This document shows positions 45,237-53,918 of a DNA stretch of 61,895 nt, one piece after another. A program made the position numbers and the translations under genes. The stretch comes from an uncultured Ignavibacteriota bacterium (GTDB taxonomy: Bacteria > Bacteroidota > Ignavibacteria > UBA10030 > UBA8401): assembly GCA_903884005.1 (NCBI GenBank), contig CAISDA010000019.1:1-61895 (forward strand), written 5' to 3'. Each line of letters opens with the position of its first letter. The first letter of the stretch is position 1. The notes below the pieces were generated by a model. That model was not told the origin of the DNA, searched no databases, and worked only from the letters and a program-made list of their open reading frames with translations.

Positions 45237-47048
45237 ATGAATATTCTTCACGTCTTATCGCAATTCGAAGTCACCGGAGCTGAAACACTTGCAGCGACCA
45301 TCGCCGACCGCCAGATCGCATGCGGCCACACGGTGACGATCGTTTCCGATACGTTCCATACGGACACTGCTGCCGACGTGATCTCGCTCCCGGTCGGGAA
45401 ACGGGACATCGCTCAGCGCGTCAGGAATATCGCCTCGCTGCGGTCGCTGATGAGGAACCGATCCATACATCTGGTTCACGCGCATTCACGGGCGGCGAGC
45501 TGGGTGTCGTACTTTGCAACGCGAGGGACGGACGTTCCTCTTGTATCCATGATCCACGGCAAGCAGCATATCCATTTTTCATCGAAACATTCGAAAATAT
45601 TCGGCGAAAAGCTCGTCGCGGTGTGCGAAACGCTGGGGGAACATCTTCAGCGAGATCTCGGCTATGCATCGCGTGATATTGCGGTCATACGCAACGGCAT
45701 CGATCTCGGATTTTGGCATCCCATACCGGTGGCGGCTTCGCAATGGCCCAAGAAAATCATCGCTCTCGTCGGCCGGCTGTCCGGCCCGAAGGGGGAAGTG
45801 GCGCGGAAAATAACGGAAGACGTATTCCCTCAAATTTTTGCGGCGCATCCGGATGCCGAACTTCACATTGTCGGCGGCATGAACAATGCAGACCGCTTAA
45901 CGGATTCGATCGCCCGGGTCAATGCCCGACTCGGCGCCACTGCCGTGCGTGCCGTGGGTTTCATCAAGGATGTGAGGCAGGTCTATTCTTCTTCCACACT
46001 GATCATCGGTTCCGGCAGAGTGGCAATGGAAGCCCTCGCGTGCGGCGCAGCGGTGGTGGCAGTGGGCGAATCGAGCTATGTGGGGCTTGTCGATCGAGAC
46101 ACACGGGGCCTGGCCCTTGCCACGAATTTCGGCGACGCGGGAGATGCCTCGGATATGGATGTCGAAAAAGCCGTGCGCGATATTGTGAGTGCGCTCGCTC
46201 ATGCACCGTCCATCTCCCGCTGGGGAATGGAGTTTGCCCTTCAGGAATTCGATGCCGTGCACATTACACGCGAACTCTTCGCCGTGTACGCCGATGCGAT
46301 CGCGTCAAAGCGCGGCATCAGTGAAATTCCCGTGCTGATGTATCACCGCGTCACCGACGGCATTCCCCGCGGCACGAAACATGGGATCTATGTGACGGCT
46401 CGCGAATTCGAACAACAGCTGCGCCTGCTCAAGCGAAAAGGATGCACGACACTGACGCTGCGCGACATGGGCCGGATCGTCCGCGGAGAAACGGTCATTC
46501 CGCCAAAGCCGGTCCTGTTAACGTTCGACGACGGATATGAGGACAATTATCTCCATGCGTTTCCGCTCCTTCGAGAGTACGGCATGAACGCCACAATCTT
46601 CGTGCTTGGCGATCCGTCCATCCGGACGAATCTGTGGGACGTTCACGACGGCGAGCCGGAAGCGGCCCTGATGAGCGACGAGCAGTGCAGGGAAATGGTC
46701 CGGTACGGCATCGACTTCGGAGCTCATACGATGCATCATGTTAACCTTACCAGTGTTCCCCCGGATCGCGCCCGGCAGGAAATTGAAGAATCAAAAAAAC
46801 TGCTTGAACAGCGTCTCCAGAACGAGGTCACGTCGATTGCCTATCCGTACGGTGCGGTGAACGAAGAGATCAAAGCGCTCGCCAGGCATGCCGGATATAC
46901 ATTCGGCGTTGCGACGGATTCAGGCGGCAAAAATATCTGGAAGGATCCATTCGAGATCCGCAGGATCCCTGTTTTTCCGGGGGCCTCCCGGTTTTCGTTC
47001 TGGAAGAAAACTACGGGACGCTATCACGCATATAAAAAGGTTCACTAG
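45237..47048 (+). CDS. Fusion of GT4-type glycosyltransferase and CE4 polysaccharide deacetylase
   Basis: 603 residues. The first about 360 form a GT-B fold glycosyltransferase (MNILHVLSQFEVTGAE, then LVGRLSGPKG and a C-terminal MEALACGAAVVAVGE donor-site region). From about 378 a NodB domain starts (IPVLMYHRVTDG), with the metal-binding TFDDGYEDN (Asp431-Asp432) and HTMHH (His497, His501). It could add and deacetylate a sugar in envelope or capsule synthesis. The start at 45237 places the GT fold at residue 1. It ends 2 bases before the TatD-radical SAM gene. Confidence 0.85.
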   Translation: MNILHVLSQFEVTGAETLAATIADRQIACGHTVTIVSDTFHTDTAADVISLPVGKRDIAQRVRNIASLRSLMRNRSIHLVHAHSRAASWVSYFATRGTDVPLVSMIHGKQHIHFSSKHSKIFGEKLVAVCETLGEHLQRDLGYASRDIAVIRNGIDLGFWHPIPVAASQWPKKIIALVGRLSGPKGEVARKITEDVFPQIFAAHPDAELHIVGGMNNADRLTDSIARVNARLGATAVRAVGFIKDVRQVYSSSTLIIGSGRVAMEALACGAAVVAVGESSYVGLVDRDTRGLALATNFGDAGDASDMDVEKAVRDIVSALAHAPSISRWGMEFALQEFDAVHITRELFAVYADAIASKRGISEIPVLMYHRVTDGIPRGTKHGIYVTAREFEQQLRLLKRKGCTTLTLRDMGRIVRGETVIPPKPVLLTFDDGYEDNYLHAFPLLREYGMNATIFVLGDPSIRTNLWDVHDGEPEAALMSDEQCREMVRYGIDFGAHTMHHVNLTSVPPDRARQEIEESKKLLEQRLQNEVTSIAYPYGAVNEEIKALARHAGYTFGVATDSGGKNIWKDPFEIRRIPVFPGASRFSFWKKTTGRYHAYKKVH

Positions 47049-47050
47049 TC

Positions 47051-48454
47051 ATGTTCATCGATTCACATGCGCATTTGTTTAACGCCGAGTACGAAAACGA
47101 TATCAACGACGTGCTTCAAAGGGCGCGCGACGCGGGGGTGGAATACTGCATTGTGCCCGGGACCAATCTCGAAACGAGCAAACAGGCTGTCGCTTTGGCC
47201 GACCGGTTCGAGGGCATGTACGCCGCCGTCGGATTTCATCCGCTCGATCTTGCAGAGTGGAACACCGGGTCGCTTGGAGAGATAGAAGCATTACTCGTTC
47301 ATCCGAAGGTCGTTGCCGTGGGAGAGATCGGCATCGATTATTATTATGACCGCTCGCCCCGCGAACTGCAGCGGCAGGTCTACCGCGCGCAAATGGAACT
47401 CGCCGTGAAGCACGGCCTGCCTGTGATCGTCCACACACGCGATTCAATGGACGATGCCGTCGCTGTCGCCGACGATGTCGTTGCCGCTCATCCGGAATGG
47501 AGGAAAGAACGGAAACATCCCAAGGGCAAATACGAGTCGCTCAAAGGGGTCTTTCATTGCTATTCCGGCGATGCCCAGACGGCATCACGTCTGATCCGAC
47601 TCGGATTTTTAGTGTCGTTTCCCGGAGTGCTGACATTTAAGAATAACACCGCCGTTGAGGTCCTGCGCACGATCGGATACGATCATATGATGCTCGAAAC
47701 CGATTCGCCATACCTCACCCCCGCGCCGCATCGCGGCAAGCGCAACGAACCGTCGTACATCCCGCTCATTGCGAAGAAGGCCGCCGAGATCTGCGGCGCA
47801 TCGGTGAATGATATTGAACGCACATCGACATACAATGCGCTGAAACTCTTCGGCATGGGCCCGCTGCCAGAGCCGGTGATCACGTACGAGCTTGGCGAAT
47901 CGCTGTACATCAACCTGACGAATCGGTGCAATGCCGACTGCGAGTTCTGCGATCGGAAAGGCGATGCGGTGATCAAAGGCTATAATCTGAAGATCACGCG
48001 CGAGCCCGATGCCGGGGAGGTGATCGCACGGATCGGCGATCCCGCGCGTTATCGCGACATCGTGTTTTGCGGATACGGCGAGCCCACCATCCGGTTTGAT
48101 GTGCTGAAGGAAGTGGCGGCATGGATCAAGACGCACGGCGGATCCGTTCGCCTCAATACGGACGGCCACGGCTCGATCATCAACAAGCGGAACATTGCCC
48201 CTGAACTGCAGGGGCTCGTGGATGTCGTGTCCATCAGCCTGAATTCGATCGATCCGGTGCAGTACGGCGCGCTGATGAATCTTGACGGACCAACCTATCA
48301 TGCGGCAATGGTCGACTTTGCGCGGGAGGCAAAGAAGTACGTGGCGGACGTCGTGATGACCGTGGTGGGGATTCCCGATATCGACCTGGAAGAGACAAAG
48401 AGATTCGTCGATGAGGAGATCGGCGTGAAATATCGCATCCGGCCGTATTTTTAA
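47051..48454 (+). CDS. TatD-family hydrolase fused to a radical SAM domain
   Basis: 467 residues. Residues 1-265 form a TatD metal-dependent hydrolase: FIDSHAHLF, VGEIGID, IVHTRDS, FHCYSG and ETDSPYL carry the usual His, Glu and Asp ligands. Residues about 280-467 form a short radical SAM domain with CNADCEFC (Cys293, 297 and 300) and CGYGEPTIRFD. A TatD-associated radical SAM protein is known (TIGR04038); here it is covalently joined. It starts 2 bases after the GT-CE4 gene, so the two are co-transcribed. Confidence 0.88.
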   Translation: MFIDSHAHLFNAEYENDINDVLQRARDAGVEYCIVPGTNLETSKQAVALADRFEGMYAAVGFHPLDLAEWNTGSLGEIEALLVHPKVVAVGEIGIDYYYDRSPRELQRQVYRAQMELAVKHGLPVIVHTRDSMDDAVAVADDVVAAHPEWRKERKHPKGKYESLKGVFHCYSGDAQTASRLIRLGFLVSFPGVLTFKNNTAVEVLRTIGYDHMMLETDSPYLTPAPHRGKRNEPSYIPLIAKKAAEICGASVNDIERTSTYNALKLFGMGPLPEPVITYELGESLYINLTNRCNADCEFCDRKGDAVIKGYNLKITREPDAGEVIARIGDPARYRDIVFCGYGEPTIRFDVLKEVAAWIKTHGGSVRLNTDGHGSIINKRNIAPELQGLVDVVSISLNSIDPVQYGALMNLDGPTYHAAMVDFAREAKKYVADVVMTVVGIPDIDLEETKRFVDEEIGVKYRIRPYF

Positions 48455-48488
48455 AATTCGGTAACTACTCAGAGTAACCTATTGTCCA

Positions 48489-48524
48489 TGTCATTCTGAG
48501 GGAGCGTGGCGACCGAAGAATCTA
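48489..48524 (+). repeat. Copy of a dispersed intergenic repeat
   Basis: The core CATTCTGAGGGAGCG, then TGGCGACCGAAGAATCT. It resembles a short repeat (CATTCTGAG...CGAAGAATCT) that I recall from the intergenic regions of many environmental bacterial genomes. Only one copy occurs in this window. Confidence 0.45.
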
Positions 48525-48594
48525 AAAAACATGCGCACCGATGCAACGGCGGCGAGTTGCTTCCGGGAAAAAAGTGCGCCTTTCGTGCAGGCAC

Positions 48595-48631
48595 AAAAAA
48601 AAGCCGACTCAGTACTGAGTCGGCTTTTTTT
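48595..48631. terminator. Bidirectional rho-independent terminator
   Basis: AAGCCGACTCAGT and ACTGAGTCGGCTT (48601-48626) form a perfect palindrome flanked by eight A and seven T. It serves both the TatD-radical SAM gene and the convergent cytochrome operon. Confidence 0.9.
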
Positions 48632-48649
48632 GTGTATGATGCGCAGTGT

Positions 48650-49903
48650 TTAGTAGGGAATTTCCTGTCCGAACACGTTCAGTTTCCCGTTCATATGTTT
48701 CGATGGATTGATGATCTTCCAATTTGCATCGACGACGTCTGAATGGCAGTTGCTGCAGGTATTGACAGGCAAATGTGTGCCGCCATTTAAAGCCGTCTTC
48801 GGCAGCGCGCGATCGCCGAGCGAGGCCTTCGTTACATCCCCGTGACATGTTCCGCATGCGGCAGCGTTCCCGGAGACGTCATTCCACATAGGTGCGTTCG
48901 TCGGGTTGCCGTTCTTGAAATTGCCATGACAGTACGTGTTGGAGCATTTGATTGTCGCCGAAGAGTACGATGGAGCGGGAATAAATGTCGGCAGTGTCGA
49001 CGCATACGGCGCGGATCCGCTTGTGCCCACAACGTTCGTCTTCGTGAATGCAATGGTTCCCGTCGAATCGAATCGAACCTGGGCATACTGTTGCGTAGCA
49101 TCGATGTGTCCAGGTGCAGTTAGCGTGCTCGGCACCACGTGGCAATTGTTGCATTGAAGCGTCGTGGCCGAAAGAGTGCCGCCGCCGGTCAAGTGTCGTT
49201 GATGCATGCCTACGCCGCGTGCGGAGGACAACGTGTTCCCGGCCAGATCGGTCGGAGGCGCGACGAATGTCGCGGCGATCGTTGCGGCTTTGGTCACATC
49301 GCCGTGGCATGTGGTGCAGTTCTCAGGGCCGTTTGGCTTGGTATGGCACGTGAGACACGAGATAGCCAGAGGTCCGCCCGCATAATTCGTGCCGTGGCAC
49401 TTCGTGCATGAGCTCAGGCTCCAATTCTTCGCTGCAATGACCTTGCCGTGGAAATTTGCCGATGACGGCGATGACATTCCGGTCGCGTGCGTATGGCAGG
49501 CGTTGCACGATTTGCCGGACATGCCGCCGTTGTAATCTGTGCCGTGGCAAAGCGTGCATTTTTGCATGTTTCCGTTACGGGCTGCAATGATCTTGCCGTG
49601 GAAATTCGCCGAATCAGGCGACGCCACTCCGGCCGAATGATTGCTCTTATGGCAGCCGTTGCAGGATTTTTGCGATGAACCGCCGTTATAATCCGTGCCG
49701 TGGCATTTCGTACACGATTTGGTGTCCCCATTCTGCGCGGCGATGGCGGTGCCGTGAAAATTTGCAGATGCCGGCGAGGCCCATCCGTCCTGGTGCACAT
49801 CGACACTGAGCGTTGGCGTGGCTGGATTTTCATTCTTCAGTTTGCTGCAGCCGAAGAATCCGAGCACGCACACGATGATAATGGAAAGAGATAATTTTTT
49901 CAT
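48650..49903 (-). CDS. 11-heme c-type cytochrome lipoprotein
   Basis: 417 residues. The lipobox FFGC near residue 18 predicts a lipid-anchored, probably surface-exposed protein. Ten CxxCH sites plus one CSNTYCH (CX4CH) give 11 heme sites. Three tandem di-heme units of about 48 residues (SANFHG..IAA.N then C..CHGT.Y.GG) occupy about 45-195. The C-terminal CX4CH followed by CGTCHG matches the C4xC/C2xCH module known from Geobacter outer-surface cytochromes. It lies last in the minus-strand operon after the porin and the 14-heme protein. Confidence 0.88.
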   Translation of the reverse strand: MKKLSLSIIIVCVLGFFGCSKLKNENPATPTLSVDVHQDGWASPASANFHGTAIAAQNGDTKSCTKCHGTDYNGGSSQKSCNGCHKSNHSAGVASPDSANFHGKIIAARNGNMQKCTLCHGTDYNGGMSGKSCNACHTHATGMSSPSSANFHGKVIAAKNWSLSSCTKCHGTNYAGGPLAISCLTCHTKPNGPENCTTCHGDVTKAATIAATFVAPPTDLAGNTLSSARGVGMHQRHLTGGGTLSATTLQCNNCHVVPSTLTAPGHIDATQQYAQVRFDSTGTIAFTKTNVVGTSGSAPYASTLPTFIPAPSYSSATIKCSNTYCHGNFKNGNPTNAPMWNDVSGNAAACGTCHGDVTKASLGDRALPKTALNGGTHLPVNTCSNCHSDVVDANWKIINPSKHMNGKLNVFGQEIPY

Positions 49904-49916
49904 GAAAGCCTCGTTG

Positions 49917-51113
49917 TTATTTTCTACCATGGCAATAACCGCAGAACCCTTGTCCCGAAACACCGTTTGGACGCGCATTCGCGTCGGTGTGGCAGACAAA
50001 GCATGTCGCACCCGGCGAGGTGTGCCAATCGCCGTGAGTATCGCTCATAAACCCGCTCTTGTGCGTTTTAGGATTGGTGTGTTTCACGCCGTCGCTGTCC
50101 ATATGGCATCGTACGCACGCCGGCTCGCTGCCCGATACATCGTGGCAGGCTGCGCATTGTTCGATGTCGCGGCGCGCCGCATCGGCATGTCTGCCGCCGC
50201 CGCTGCCATAGCCGCCAAGGACCACGAAACCGACGGTCTGATGCGAGACCGGAAGAACGCCGCCGACTGATGCGGAACCATTCTGATGGCAGTCGTTGCA
50301 GAACTGCTGCGATTTGTGACATGTCATGCAATCGCTTGTTTTTCCCTTGGCCTCGATAGCATGTGTAAATTTGAAATTGAGATCATGAACAGACTCGCCG
50401 GCAAGCGCTTTGGCTTTATCCGTGCCGAGCGTGCGGGGGGAGATCATGCCCGTTTTCTGTTGCGGCGAGATCTTCGTGAGATTCGTTCCGTCATGGCATT
50501 GTGCGCACCAGTTTTCGTCGTGGCACGATTGGCATTTGTTGTCGTACGAATTCAAGCGCGCGAGACGGCTGTGGTCTTTCCTGAAATTTCCCTTCGTGTG
50601 AGATTTCGGGAAGAGCCCTGCGACATTTTTATGGCATGACTCGCATTGTCTGCCGGCGGTAATTTTATCGTGGCATGTCACGCATGTGGCCATGGCGGGA
50701 GCGACGTGTGTGCCCGGCGCTTCGACGGTGGCGATGTCCTTGTGGCATGTGATGCATTCAACCTTGCGGCCGATGTGCTCCTTATGGTTGAATGTCAGGT
50801 CACGCACCGGGGTGACAGACGGTTTTTCAGGCGAATCGCTGTCGTGACAGAACTTGCAGTTGTTGGCAAGCTGGTCTTCGTGACAGCCCTTGCACACATC
50901 GTGGCCGGGAATGATCTTGTCGGTCAGCTTCTCGTTGCCCGCGATTTCCTCGTGGCATGTGACACATTCGGCGCCGGAATCGATATGGAGCTTATGCGAG
51001 AATTTTAAGAATGTGTTCGGCTTTTCCGTTCCGGCATTCGACGATGATCGGCCGAACATCAGGAACATCGCAGCACAGAGTACCAGCGTGAAGACAGAAA
51101 TAGTTTTTTTCAT
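49917..51113 (-). CDS. 14-heme periplasmic c-type cytochrome
   Basis: 398 residues with a Sec signal peptide (about 1-28). Fourteen CxxCH sites are spread along the chain. Stretches such as LKFSHKLHIDSGAECVTCH and LTFNHKEHIGRKVECITCH have the FxHxxH...CxxCH pattern of c7/c3-type domains; distal His ligands are abundant. A glycine-rich loop near 300 (VVLGGYGSGGG) is odd. Likely an MtrA-like electron carrier that enters the barrel encoded upstream. It ends 13 bases before the 11-heme gene. Confidence 0.9.
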   Translation of the reverse strand: MKKTISVFTLVLCAAMFLMFGRSSSNAGTEKPNTFLKFSHKLHIDSGAECVTCHEEIAGNEKLTDKIIPGHDVCKGCHEDQLANNCKFCHDSDSPEKPSVTPVRDLTFNHKEHIGRKVECITCHKDIATVEAPGTHVAPAMATCVTCHDKITAGRQCESCHKNVAGLFPKSHTKGNFRKDHSRLARLNSYDNKCQSCHDENWCAQCHDGTNLTKISPQQKTGMISPRTLGTDKAKALAGESVHDLNFKFTHAIEAKGKTSDCMTCHKSQQFCNDCHQNGSASVGGVLPVSHQTVGFVVLGGYGSGGGRHADAARRDIEQCAACHDVSGSEPACVRCHMDSDGVKHTNPKTHKSGFMSDTHGDWHTSPGATCFVCHTDANARPNGVSGQGFCGYCHGRK

Positions 51114-51163
51114 TATAAGCCCTCAAAACATTCGTTGTGTGACATCGTAAGGCGTCCGGCCGC

Positions 51164-52468
51164 TTAGAGCAATTCCGACAATTTCTTGCTGAAGAGATAA
51201 CTGAATCTCAGAAAGACGCGAACATCGTTGTTGTACACAGGATTCTGTATCCATTGTGCCGTGATGTCGGCAGCAACCGCAGCAGACGGGCGGTATGTCA
51301 GGCCGAGATTGGCATTCATCACAGTGTTCGACGCCGCATCGGCCGAGATCTTGTATGTCGCATAGCCGAAACCAAGGGCGGGGACAAATTTTCTGTCGGC
51401 CGTCGGGTAGGCAGCCTGGATGGAGATGCCGCTGAAATCGCCGGCGAGTCCGGTGTTGCTCGAGTACGACGCGCTGATGAAATCGTACGTGCCGCCGACG
51501 CGTATGCGGCCGCTGTTGTCGTCGGAATATTTCACATATCCATAACGGGCATACGCGCGTGCGATCGGCGAGAATTCATATTCCAGGCCGCCTTCAGCTT
51601 CCTGTGTTTCGTTATAATTGAAGACGGAGAAAATGGAATTGTATTGGAGCAGCGGCATGCGATACATATAGTCTGCGGTCACCGCCAGCGACGAGGAGAG
51701 GCCGACGCGGCCCGATGCTTCGACGCGATGCACGCGCTCGTTGTTCATATCGTAATCGGTGCGCATGTAGACGTTCGTGCCGCTCGTGATATCGTAACGG
51801 AGATCGAAACCGGCCATTTCCTGTTCCACCGGCTGGTAATACATGACGACGACCGTAGGATTGAAGAGCGAATCGAATTTTGTCAGATTGAACGCATCGC
51901 GTTTGAGCGAGCGCTTCATGTAGCTGAATTCCACATTGACATCGGTGAAGGGAGTGGCGCTGATCTGTCCGCCATAGAACCCATTATCGGCGCTTGCGTC
52001 CTTGAAGAGGAACGTGCGCGTATCGATGAGGGAGTACCCGCCGAATGCCTGGGCTCCGACGAGCCCGTCGATGAGCGAGAGTTTCATCACGCCGCCGTCG
52101 AGAAAGCCGCTGCCGACACCCGAAAGCACGAACTGCCTGCCCACGGAAATATCCGCGACATCGGCGATGCGCCGCGCTTTGAATGTCAGTTGGGAGATCC
52201 GGAGCTCGTCGTCCTTCGTGTCGCCGAAATCCCTCGAATACTGGCCGTTGATGTTGAACCCGAACTTGCTGCCGAGCACATCGGCCTGTACCGTTTCATA
52301 GAAACGGGCAAGGGTGATGCTCGTCGCCGATGCGGTGGATGACCCACTTGGGGTTGTGGTTTCTCTCGCCTGCCACGTATAGAACGATGTGCTCGACCGG
52401 CCCGAAAGATACTGAGCCTGGCACGCCATGCTGATGAGAAAAAGAGAGAGTAGTAAAGTTGTTTTCAT
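51164..52468 (-). CDS. Outer-membrane beta-barrel of a porin-cytochrome complex
   Basis: 434 residues. The signal peptide ends at ACQAQ; many amphipathic strands follow to the terminal FLRFSYLF. No CxxCH in the mature part. It is the first gene of an operon with 14-heme and 11-heme cytochromes, in the order barrel, periplasmic cytochrome, lipoprotein cytochrome. This parallels MtrB-MtrA-MtrC function rather than sequence. The start at 52468 follows a six-residue in-frame extension that spoils the signal peptide. Role as an electron conduit is inferred. Confidence 0.7.
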   Translation of the reverse strand: MKTTLLLSLFLISMACQAQYLSGRSSTSFYTWQARETTTPSGSSTASATSITLARFYETVQADVLGSKFGFNINGQYSRDFGDTKDDELRISQLTFKARRIADVADISVGRQFVLSGVGSGFLDGGVMKLSLIDGLVGAQAFGGYSLIDTRTFLFKDASADNGFYGGQISATPFTDVNVEFSYMKRSLKRDAFNLTKFDSLFNPTVVVMYYQPVEQEMAGFDLRYDITSGTNVYMRTDYDMNNERVHRVEASGRVGLSSSLAVTADYMYRMPLLQYNSIFSVFNYNETQEAEGGLEYEFSPIARAYARYGYVKYSDDNSGRIRVGGTYDFISASYSSNTGLAGDFSGISIQAAYPTADRKFVPALGFGYATYKISADAASNTVMNANLGLTYRPSAAVAADITAQWIQNPVYNNDVRVFLRFSYLFSKKLSELL

Positions 52469-52504
52469 AAGGGGTTGTCCTTGCAATTTTCCATAACAGA
52501 TCTT

Positions 52505-52520
52505 TTCAATAATTGTGCCA
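52505..52520 (-). promoter_or_regulatory. Sigma-54-like promoter of the porin-cytochrome operon
   Basis: On the minus strand TGGCACA-N4-TTGAA, 36 bases before the barrel start codon. The -24 half is perfect; the -12 half has A in place of the usual C. The same deviation occurs at 19535-19550 upstream of the pilins. Confidence 0.4.
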
Positions 52521-52653
52521 TAAACAAAAAGGGGAATTCAGGCAAAATGGGCTGTTTTCTGGAACAACTTTTCACACTAATGAGAATTTGCAAAAAAATA
52601 TTTCTGAAAAGTGGGAAAATGCGGCCACGGTCCCTCTGTTCAGCATCTCTCTC

Positions 52654-53178
52654 TTATTCCGGTATCCGCAGCCTACGCTCCATGAGGAGGTCGATCTGCG
52701 GATCGTCGCCGAGCTGGAAAATGTGCGATCCGACTTCCTCGAACCCCCACCGATGGTAGAATGCAAGCGCTCGTGCATTGTGTTCCCATACGCCGAGCCA
52801 GACAACGTCGCAGCATTTGTGCTGCGCCTCATGCAGGCACCGTTCCATTAGGAGCGAGCCGATCCCGGTGCGGAAATATTTTTTCTCCACGTAGAGCCTG
52901 GCTATTTCAACCGGGTAGGTTCCGGTCACGCAGGACGGGGCATTGCCGCCCACAAGTTTCACAGACCCGGCTATGGCACCGTCCGATTCTGCAATGAAAA
53001 ATTGTATGTTCGGGTTGATAAGTTCGCGCGCCTGCGTATCGGGTGAGAATGTCATGGCAAGGTAAGCCCGCATATTCTCTTCGGTGTTGTATTCTGCAAA
53101 CGTCTCGAAAAATGTGCGGGCGCCGAATTCCGCGAGGATCAGATTGTCCGCCTGGACGGCATTCCGTAGTGCGATCAC
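52654..53178 (-). CDS. GNAT-family N-acetyltransferase
   Basis: 174 residues. Motif A, RTGIGSLLMERCLHEA (about 108-123), is the acetyl-CoA pyrophosphate loop, and WEHNARALAFYHRWGFEEVGS is the conserved C-terminal GNAT region. It resembles the RimI/PhiMab-like branch; the amine acceptor is unknown. Its start overlaps the stop of the TSUP gene by ATGA, so the two are translationally coupled. Confidence 0.85.
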   Translation of the reverse strand: MIALRNAVQADNLILAEFGARTFFETFAEYNTEENMRAYLAMTFSPDTQARELINPNIQFFIAESDGAIAGSVKLVGGNAPSCVTGTYPVEIARLYVEKKYFRTGIGSLLMERCLHEAQHKCCDVVWLGVWEHNARALAFYHRWGFEEVGSHIFQLGDDPQIDLLMERRLRIPE

Positions 53179-53570
53179 AGCCTTCCCATCAATTTTCCCC
53201 AGTTGCTTGTTACCATGTAGATGCCCATCGCGATCATGAAAATTCCAAAGCTCACTTTCATCGCGAATGGGTTGACCTTATTGGCTAAAAGGGAAGAGAG
53301 CCAAGCGCCGATGAAGAGGAACAACGCAATGACGACGGCGGCGCGTATATCGATGTTGCCGTTGCGATAGTAGGTATAGACCGCCGCAAGGCCGACCGGC
53401 GGCAGCAGCACTGCCAGACTCGTGCCCGCCGCCTTGAGCGGCGAAAATTCGGCAATATAGATGAGCGCAGGTACGATGATGATGCCTCCGCCGATTCCGA
53501 AAAAACCGGAGAGCAGCCCTGCTCCCAGACCGAGAGCGATCAAGAGCCAGAGTGATGGATCGTTTGCCAT
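53175..53570 (-). CDS. Half-size TauE/SafE (TSUP) membrane protein
   Basis: 131 residues and about four helices. The conserved opening GLLSGFFGIGGGIIIVPAL is the TSUP motif. Usual family members have two such halves in about 250 residues; this has one, so a homodimer is likely. TSUP proteins move organosulfur anions, sulfite or similar solutes across the inner membrane. It is upstream of and overlapping the acetyltransferase gene. Confidence 0.8.
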   Translation of the reverse strand: MANDPSLWLLIALGLGAGLLSGFFGIGGGIIIVPALIYIAEFSPLKAAGTSLAVLLPPVGLAAVYTYYRNGNIDIRAAVVIALFLFIGAWLSSLLANKVNPFAMKVSFGIFMIAMGIYMVTSNWGKLMGRL

Positions 53571-53657
53571 ATGGGTGAGGAATGGGGAATTGCCAAATAT
53601 TTTTTTACAATCTAGCCTTTTTACATGGAACTTGCAACGATAACTTTTTGCGGCCGA

Positions 53658-53712
53658 ACGTGCGCATGCGTGTATTCACGATTGTGCAGAGGATGCATGG
53701 CACGTGCGCATG
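53658..53712 (+). repeat. Direct repeat, probable enhancer sites for a sigma-54 activator
   Basis: ACGTGCGCATG at 53658-53668 and 53702-53712, exactly 44 bases apart, about four helical turns. Each contains the palindromic core TGCGCA. They lie about 58-112 bases upstream of the -24 element, where enhancer-binding proteins act. Confidence 0.5.
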
Positions 53713-53769
53713 GTTTGCGCGGCAGCCAGTATCGATGAGGCCATACGGATGGTATTCACGAATAAAGTA

Positions 53770-53785
53770 TGGCACGATGAATGCA
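53770..53785 (+). promoter_or_regulatory. Sigma-54 (-24/-12) promoter
   Basis: TGGCACG-ATGA-ATGCA differs from TGGCACG-N4-TTGCA at a single position, with the GG and GC dinucleotides correctly spaced. It lies 134 bases before the first gene of the operon. Confidence 0.65.
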
Positions 53786-53918
53786 CCAAATACATCGACT
53801 ATTGAAATATGTTGACACTATGGCATTCACAACTGTCAGAAAAAGAAACCGATGCCTTAGAAACTAAGGCGTAAATAGCCCTCCGTTAAAATAAAAGAAA
53901 GTATCGCTTGCAAAAGTG

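Larger units (their letters stand above)
53571..53918 (+). promoter_or_regulatory. Regulatory region upstream of the second electron-transfer operon
   Basis: 348 bases without a gene. In order: two copies of ACGTGCGCATG (53658-53668 and 53702-53712), a strong sigma-54-type promoter (53770-53785), and a stem GCCTTAG/CTAAGGC with an AAA loop (53854-53870) in the leader. TTGACA at 53812 has no partner -10. Confidence 0.6.

Noticed and set aside
53582-53815. 77-codon frame between the TSUP and membrane cytochrome genes
   Set aside because: It overlaps the sigma-54 promoter and repeats, and shows no protein-like character.
53812-53817. TTGACA as a -35 box before the electron-transfer operon
   Set aside because: No -10-like hexamer at 15-19 bases downstream; the sigma-54 element nearby is far stronger.
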